A DNA stretch of 15,041 bases from Acidobacteriota bacterium (GTDB taxonomy: Bacteria; Acidobacteriota; Blastocatellia; Pyrinomonadales; Pyrinomonadaceae): positions 6,647-21,687 of the forward strand of contig QHXL01000022.1 of assembly GCA_003222935.1 (NCBI GenBank). The letters are read 5' to 3'. A model generated the notes under the pieces. The model had not been told where the DNA came from. It searched no databases and saw only the letters and a program-made list of their open reading frames with translations. Shown here in pieces: positions 7,560 through 12,070 of the stretch. Each line of letters begins with the position of its first letter. Position 1 is the stretch's first letter. The position numbers and the translations under genes are program-made.

Positions 7560-8407
7560 GCGGGATTTATTGGTTGGCCTCTTACCCGAAGTCGGGCAAC
7601 ACGTGGTTGCGCGTTTTGTTGACTAACTATCAACGAAATAGCAGCGAACCCGCCGACATCAACGATCTGGATATTAATGGCCTCGAGTTCGATCGGAACA
7701 GCTTTGACGAATGGCTTGGCGTCGATTCCGCTGACTTGACGCAAAAGCAGATAGACCACTACCGACCATCCGTCTATCAGCGAATGGCCGCTGAGGTTCC
7801 CGAGTCTTTATTTCTCAAAGTCCACGATAAGTTTGACTATAATGCTGATGGGCAGGAAATATTCCCGAAGAACGCGACCGCTGGCGTGATTTATCTGATC
7901 CGTAATCCACTGGAAATAGTTGTTTCCTACGCTCATCATCAGGATGAATCTTTTGATCAGATAATTCAGTTCATGAATTCCGAGGAGGCTGTTCTGGGCG
8001 CGGCAGCTAATGGCCAGCTGCCTCAGAAACTCGGTTCCTGGAGCAGTCACGTTTGCAGTTGGATGGACCAATCGGACATGTCGATTCAGTTCATTCGTTA
8101 TGAAGATCTTTTTCAGCAGCCAGAACAAACTTTTGCGCAACTGGTGCGCTTTGCGGCATTAGATCCGAATGATGACCGCATACGAAAAGCCGTGAGCTTT
8201 TCCCTTTTTGAAAAACTTCAGGCTCAGGAAGCCGCACATGGTTTCAAAGAAAAACAACCTACGGCCGCTTCGTTTTTTCGGAAAGGCACAATTGCCTCAT
8301 GGCGGGGGTTGTTGTCTCCAATGCAGGTTGCACAAGTGATCTCAGATCATGAAATAGTAATGCGCCGGTTTGGATATTTAACCCCTGCAGGCGAAGTTTG
8401 GCCTTAA
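7556..8407 (+). CDS. PAPS-dependent sulfotransferase (Sulfotransfer_1 type)
   Basis: 283 residues, starting at a GTG that overlaps the kinase stop (GTGA). This start is preferred over an upstream in-frame start at 7490 because it places YPKSGNTW at residues 10-17, the usual distance from the N-terminus. Y-P-K-S-G-N-T-W is the 5'-phosphosulfate loop, L-I-R-N-P-L-E-I-V-V-S-Y (114-125) the 3'-phosphate site, and F-R-K-G-T-I-A-S-W (241-249) the C-terminal R-K-G PAPS-binding motif. His90 in L-K-V-H-D is the likely catalytic base. All core motifs are intact, so it should be active. Lying between the kinase and B1 genes, it very probably acts on this peptide; Tyr14, Thr15 or Ser17 of the core, or an attached sugar, are candidate acceptors (inference). 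I know of no characterised sulfated lasso peptide. Confidence 0.88.
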   Translation: MSGIYWLASYPKSGNTWLRVLLTNYQRNSSEPADINDLDINGLEFDRNSFDEWLGVDSADLTQKQIDHYRPSVYQRMAAEVPESLFLKVHDKFDYNADGQEIFPKNATAGVIYLIRNPLEIVVSYAHHQDESFDQIIQFMNSEEAVLGAAANGQLPQKLGSWSSHVCSWMDQSDMSIQFIRYEDLFQQPEQTFAQLVRFAALDPNDDRIRKAVSFSLFEKLQAQEAAHGFKEKQPTAASFFRKGTIASWRGLLSPMQVAQVISDHEIVMRRFGYLTPAGEVWP

Positions 8408-8433
8408 TTAAAACTAACTTTAAGGAAAGTCGA

Positions 8434-8736
8434 ATGAGAGAAAATCAGATCGCTCCCGAAACCATGATTTGCCGAAGTGAAGCGTTGCTCTTTAACAACC
8501 TCGGAAATGACATCGTAATGATGGATATCGAGCAAGGCTCGTATTATGGACTGGAAGGGACCGCAGCACGAATCTGGGAGTTTACCGAAGCACCAGTGAC
8601 AGTTGGCTCGCTATGCGACAGGCTAATGAGCGAATACGAAGTTTCACCCGAGCAATGTCGTCAGGAGGTCGCTGTATTTCTTGATGATCTATTAAGCCGG
8701 AAAATAGTTCAGATCGTTGATCAGACTAAGTCGTGA
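8434..8736 (+). CDS. PqqD-like leader-binding protein B1 (RiPP recognition element)
   Basis: 100 residues, a stand-alone PqqD-fold RRE. The core pattern is D-I-E-Q-G-S-Y-Y-G-L-E-G-T-A-A-R-I-W-E (31-49), then a helical D-R-L-x-x-E-Y segment and the closing winged-helix part with F-L-D-D-L-L-S-R-K-I-V (82-92). It binds the precursor leader, chiefly the W/Y-x-x-P-x-L motif, and delivers it to B2. The ATG at 8434 has AAGGAAAG just upstream, and is preferred over an in-frame TTG at 8398 that overlaps the sulfotransferase. Its TGA overlaps the GTG of the oxygenase gene by 4 nt. B1 could also present the peptide to the modifying enzymes encoded on either side (inference). Confidence 0.92.
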   Translation: MRENQIAPETMICRSEALLFNNLGNDIVMMDIEQGSYYGLEGTAARIWEFTEAPVTVGSLCDRLMSEYEVSPEQCRQEVAVFLDDLLSRKIVQIVDQTKS

Positions 8737-9935
8737 GCGACAACAAAGATTCACTTACTTTCGCCCGCTTAATCTCGCCTGTCGGCGTTGAAGAATTCTT
8801 TCAGACCCACTGGGAACAGAGTCCACTCCGCCTGTCTCGGGACGTCACGGGGTTCTACGACGATACGCTTAGTGTCGGCGACATTGATCGCTATTTCCAG
8901 ACTCAGCATATTTCACCTCACTTTCTTGGCGTACTGAAAGACGGCGAGTATTGCCCACCGGACCAGTGGACCGAGGTTCTTCATAGCGTTCGCAATAACG
9001 CATCCGAACGTATTGTCGATATCAAGAAACTTCTGGGCCTTTTCAATAGCGGAGCGACTCTCATTATCAACGCGGCCGAAGCTGCCATACCGTCTTTGAC
9101 TGGCTGTTGTCGTGAGCTCGAGCGCGAATGGGAATGCCATGTGCAGGCAAACATCTATATCACCCCCTCTCAAGGACAAGGCTTTGCACCGCACTTTGAT
9201 GCGCACAATGTTTTCATTCTTCAGATACACGGAAGCAAGACTTGGAGCCTATTCGATGTCCCATTCCCTTCTCCGGTGCAAACGACGCCCGTTGCGGATA
9301 ACTACAAGCAACGCGAACCAACAAAGACTCTGGAATTACAATCCGGCGATTTGCTGTACATCCCCCGTGGAACAGTTCACTCCGCGCGCGCTGGAAAAGG
9401 ACCATCAATTCACGTTACGGTCGGAACGATGGTCAGGCATTGGTCCACTCTTCTTAGACTCCTGGCTAATACGGCGGATAAAAATGCCAGCTTCCGGAGT
9501 CTTCTGCCGCACGGGCTCAGCGGCGAAAGTGAACACGCCAGCTTCAACGCTGCCTTCAGGCAGCAACTCCAGGAACTGATTGCGCAAACAGATTTTTTAA
9601 AGATTCACAACGATCATTTTGCGGAGAAACAGAGGGCAGATATTCGAGGGCTCTTTTCTGACCTGTTGCAAGCCGGCCGGTTAACGCCCGATTCCGTGGT
9701 CTGTCGGCGTCCATCTCTTCGCTACTCGGTAGAACGCAACGACCAGTGGCTAATCATTCGCTTTGCAGGCGAAGAAATCGTTTTACCTTTGTTTTTGGAG
9801 TCATCTATGTTAAAGATGCTGGGCGCTACGCCATTTAAGGTGCGGGAAATTGAAGGAAATCATAGCGATGTTGCCAAGTTGGAAATGGTGAAACGTTTCA
9901 TTGGCGCTGGTTTCCTGACAATCATTTCAACTTAG
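8733..9935 (+). CDS. JmjC/cupin-4 2-oxoglutarate oxygenase (ribosomal-oxygenase-like)
   Basis: 400 residues starting at GTG. It has the layout of bacterial YcfD/NO66-type oxygenases: an N-terminal F-x-x-x-x-W-E-Q-S-P-L-R-L segment (23-34), then a JmjC core with F-A-P-H-F-D-A-H (151-158; H154 and D156 as metal ligands), the L-Q-I-H-G-S-K-T-W strand (163-171; K169 may bind 2OG), and the distal H216 in P-R-G-T-V-H-S. The C-terminus (about 325-400) reads as a winged-helix domain, as in YcfD homologues. Family members hydroxylate Arg or His of ribosomal proteins. Here the gene overlaps B1 and sits 63 nt before the precursor, so the lasso precursor is the likely substrate, with Asp residues of the core as candidates (inference). 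The winged helix could serve in peptide recognition. Confidence 0.85.
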   Translation: MSDNKDSLTFARLISPVGVEEFFQTHWEQSPLRLSRDVTGFYDDTLSVGDIDRYFQTQHISPHFLGVLKDGEYCPPDQWTEVLHSVRNNASERIVDIKKLLGLFNSGATLIINAAEAAIPSLTGCCRELEREWECHVQANIYITPSQGQGFAPHFDAHNVFILQIHGSKTWSLFDVPFPSPVQTTPVADNYKQREPTKTLELQSGDLLYIPRGTVHSARAGKGPSIHVTVGTMVRHWSTLLRLLANTADKNASFRSLLPHGLSGESEHASFNAAFRQQLQELIAQTDFLKIHNDHFAEKQRADIRGLFSDLLQAGRLTPDSVVCRRPSLRYSVERNDQWLIIRFAGEEIVLPLFLESSMLKMLGATPFKVREIEGNHSDVAKLEMVKRFIGAGFLTIIST

Positions 9936-9965
9936 GTCATCCTGCTTTTGTTATCAGTTATTCCC

Positions 9966-9979
9966 GGGTCTCCGGACCC
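9966..9979 (+). repeat. Small inverted repeat in front of the precursor gene
   Basis: GGGTC-TCCG-GACCC forms a 5-bp stem with a 4-nt loop in the 63-nt gap between the oxygenase stop and the precursor start, ending 7 nt before AAGGAG. It might protect or set off the downstream transcript, but is short and has no T-tract. Confidence 0.3.
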
Positions 9980-9986
9980 ACCAACT

Positions 9987-9992
9987 AAGGAG
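9987..9992 (+). promoter_or_regulatory. Ribosome binding site (AAGGAG) of the precursor gene
   Basis: AAGGAG lies 6 nt before the GTG at 9999 and is among the strongest Shine-Dalgarno sites in the window. It decides the precursor start against an in-frame TTG at 9948, which has none. Confidence 0.8.
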
Positions 9993-9998
9993 AAGCGA

Positions 9999-10163
9999 GT
10001 GGAAGAATCAAAGGACAAAAATAACGTCTCGTTGGGGCAAGAGACTCATACTCGTAAGACATGGGAAACACCAAAATTAAGAATCTTACCTGTGCCCGGC
10101 CGAACACAGGGAGGTGCTGGTGACAAGGATGATCAGGACGACATCTTTTACACTAAGTCTTGA
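9999..10163 (+). CDS. Lasso peptide precursor (A), paeninodin-like, GTG start
   Basis: 54 residues from a GTG with a strong AAGGAG site. The leader (1-37) is hydrophilic, with the recognition motif W22-E-T-P25-K-L27 (the Y-x-x-P-x-L pattern with Trp for Tyr), then G34-R-T36-Q37. Thr at -2 from the cut is the usual requirement for lasso processing, so cleavage after Gln37 is predicted. The core is GGAGDKDDQDDIFYTKS (residues 38-54): Gly1, then Asp8 as the most likely ring acceptor (Asp7 also possible; position 9 is Gln and cannot serve), a threaded tail with Ile-Phe-Tyr as possible steric locks, and a C-terminal Ser. Paeninodin also starts G-x-G at core positions 2 and 4, and ends in a Tyr-containing acidic tail with terminal Ser. 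Location just before the cyclase gene supports the call. Ring size and plug are inference. Confidence 0.85.
   Translation: MEESKDKNNVSLGQETHTRKTWETPKLRILPVPGRTQGGAGDKDDQDDIFYTKS
10110..10160 (+). other. Predicted core peptide segment
   Basis: These 17 codons encode the part expected in the mature product. Five of 17 residues are Asp against one Ring-internal Lys and one tail Lys, giving an unusually acidic peptide. The position is set by Thr36 at -2 and by alignment of G-G-A-G with the A-G-P-G start of paeninodin. Confidence 0.7.
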
Positions 10164-10197
10164 TCCCGAGTTTTTACTTTAGGTTTGCTTTGCGCTC

Positions 10198-12006
10198 ATG
10201 AGTGCGCTAAATGGTATTTTCGAGCGACGTCGGAAGCCACCTTCCGGCGTCGCTTTTTCATGTCTCCACTCGCGATCTGTTGGCACACGTGACGGGAGCC
10301 GGGCACAGACATCGCCTTCAGACAGCTTTCAATCTAAAACAAACTCCACCCAACCAGAAGATCCCGCTTTATTTCATACCGTCGCCAATGGACTCGCTGT
10401 AACTGCCGCTGCCCGAATTGATAATCGCGCTGAGTTATATGACCTCCTTCACATCCCCGGCGCGGAAAGAAAAACAATCACCGACAGCTGTTTGCTCCAA
10501 CTCGCATGGCAAAAATGGGGGCGCGACAGTCCCCGTTATCTTATCGGCGATTATGCTTTCGCAATCTGGGACGAGCGACAACAATCACTTTTCTGTGCGC
10601 GTGATCATATCGGGACCCGACCATTCTATTACTGCCTGACGCCTGAACTCTTCGTCTTTTCAAGCGACCTCAAAGATCTCCTGGGCGTCCCCGGAGTTTC
10701 AAATCAACTGGATGAAGACTACGTCCTTTCGTCTTTGGCGGATAAACGGTTCTACCGCAAAGATCGAACGTACTTCACTGCGGTTAAGAGACTTCCCCCA
10801 GGACATACGCTCACAGTTCAGCCACAGACAGAACGACTTGAGCAATATTGGTTCCCAGAGAAGTCTAAAGAAGTTTCCTACTTCAAAGATGAAGATTACG
10901 CGGCGGCAGCGAGAGAGATTCTCGATCGCGCTGTTGCCGACCGGCTGCGAACCACGGAAGCCGTTGGCGTGCATCTCAGCGGGGGTCTGGACTCCTCGGC
11001 TGTAACTGTTTTGACCGCACGCGAGCGGAAGCGCCAGGGGTTGACTCCCCCTACGGTTTTTAGTTGGCAGCCTCAACCTCCAACTGGTCCAATCCCAAGG
11101 GAGCACTCGCAAATCGACGCGATATGTAGTCAGGAAGATTTGACTCCGCTCTTTTGTTCCATGAACGCTGATGACATTTTTGCCATCCTCAAAAAAGATC
11201 CAACCCTCGATCCGATTCATATCACGATGCAGGTCGAAACTACGATCCAGCGACGCGCGGCCCAATACGGAGTGCGCCGGATGCTGTCTGGTTGGGGAGG
11301 AGATGAGGTCCTCTCATTTAACGGCCGCGGCTATTATGCGGAACTGCTTTTACACGGACACTGGTGCAGAAAATTTGGCGCCTTAAAGTTCATGACTACT
11401 GAAGCGCTTCTCCTGTTGTTTTCTGATCGGAGCGAAGGCTTGAAAAAGCTTGACAGGATCACAAGACAAAACAGCGCGGGCTCCGACTCTTTTCTCCTTC
11501 CAGAATTAAGGCCTCTTGTTAAATCCCACAAAATTCCCTGTCGCCAGGCAAGCATTCGTTCAACCTTATTCTGGTTATGGACGCGCGGCATGTTAACTGA
11601 ACGAATAGAATCATGGGCAGCTCATGGCGCACCTTTGCAGATTGAATATCACTATCCGATGCTCGATCGCCGTTTGATGGAATTTGTTGCCGGTTTGCCC
11701 GCTGAGCAGTTTGTGCGCGGAAAGTGGAAACGATGGATTATGCGTAAGACAACGGAGGGCATTTTGCCGCCTGACGTCTGTTGGCAACCGGATAAAGCAG
11801 AACCTGTTCGTATCAAACAGGGGAAAGAGGCGGTCTCCGAAGCACTTAACATGGCCCTCGAAGAAATCAAATCCAAAACCGACTTACCCGCTCGTGCGCG
11901 CTACCTGGACATGACACGATTGCTGAAGCGAATCGAGAACGAACCGTTCCCGACCAACCCGCAGACAGCCGGCTTGACCCGCGCAGTACAGTTCCTTGAT
12001 TTTTAG
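10198..12006 (+). CDS. Lasso cyclase C (asparagine synthetase B-like)
   Basis: 602 residues. The N-terminal glutaminase-like domain starts M-S-A-L-N-G-I-F and has Ser, not the catalytic Cys, at position 2, so it cannot release ammonia from Gln, as is usual for lasso cyclases. Residues about 10-60 are weakly conserved, and the RGPDG motif is not recognisable; A-R-I-D-N-R-A-E-L (72-80) and G-D-Y-A-F-A-I-W-D (117-125) return to the family pattern. The synthetase domain has the ATP pyrophosphatase loop S-G-G-L-D-S (261-266) and L-S-G-W-G-G-D-E. It adenylates the ring Asp side chain and joins it to the N-terminus of the core. The start is 34 nt after the precursor stop; ribosome binding site is weak, and a terminator-like hairpin overlaps codons 9-21. 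The 64-nt gap to the convergent downstream gene shows no clear terminator. Confidence 0.92.
   Translation: MSALNGIFERRRKPPSGVAFSCLHSRSVGTRDGSRAQTSPSDSFQSKTNSTQPEDPALFHTVANGLAVTAAARIDNRAELYDLLHIPGAERKTITDSCLLQLAWQKWGRDSPRYLIGDYAFAIWDERQQSLFCARDHIGTRPFYYCLTPELFVFSSDLKDLLGVPGVSNQLDEDYVLSSLADKRFYRKDRTYFTAVKRLPPGHTLTVQPQTERLEQYWFPEKSKEVSYFKDEDYAAAAREILDRAVADRLRTTEAVGVHLSGGLDSSAVTVLTARERKRQGLTPPTVFSWQPQPPTGPIPREHSQIDAICSQEDLTPLFCSMNADDIFAILKKDPTLDPIHITMQVETTIQRRAAQYGVRRMLSGWGGDEVLSFNGRGYYAELLLHGHWCRKFGALKFMTTEALLLLFSDRSEGLKKLDRITRQNSAGSDSFLLPELRPLVKSHKIPCRQASIRSTLFWLWTRGMLTERIESWAAHGAPLQIEYHYPMLDRRLMEFVAGLPAEQFVRGKWKRWIMRKTTEGILPPDVCWQPDKAEPVRIKQGKEAVSEALNMALEEIKSKTDLPARARYLDMTRLLKRIENEPFPTNPQTAGLTRAVQFLDF
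10224..10258 (+). terminator. Terminator-like hairpin inside the 5' end of the cyclase gene (attenuator candidate)
   Basis: GCGACGTCGGAAG (10224-10236) pairs with CTTCCGGCGTCGC (10241-10253) over 13 bp with one T-G wobble and a CCAC loop, directly followed by TTTTT (10254-10258). This is a textbook intrinsic-terminator shape, starting 60 nt after the precursor stop. It would let most transcripts end after the precursor while some read through into the cyclase gene. Confidence 0.75.
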
Positions 12007-12070
12007 AAGATGTCGCGACCGACAAGATAGCAACGTGACTCTGGAACATTGACGAGATGCGAGGTATTAA

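Noticed and set aside
9948..9998. Longer precursor frame beginning at the TTG at 9948
   Set aside because: It would add 17 residues rich in Pro and Lys with no ribosome binding site, whereas the GTG at 9999 has AAGGAG at ideal spacing.
10699..11265. Minus-strand open frame of 188 codons inside the cyclase gene
   Set aside because: The opposite strand holds the cyclase with its SGGLDS motif, and this frame resembles no protein family.
12007..12070. Terminator between the convergent cyclase and FG-GAP genes
   Set aside because: Only a short GTCGCGAC palindrome is present, with no stable stem followed by a T-tract.
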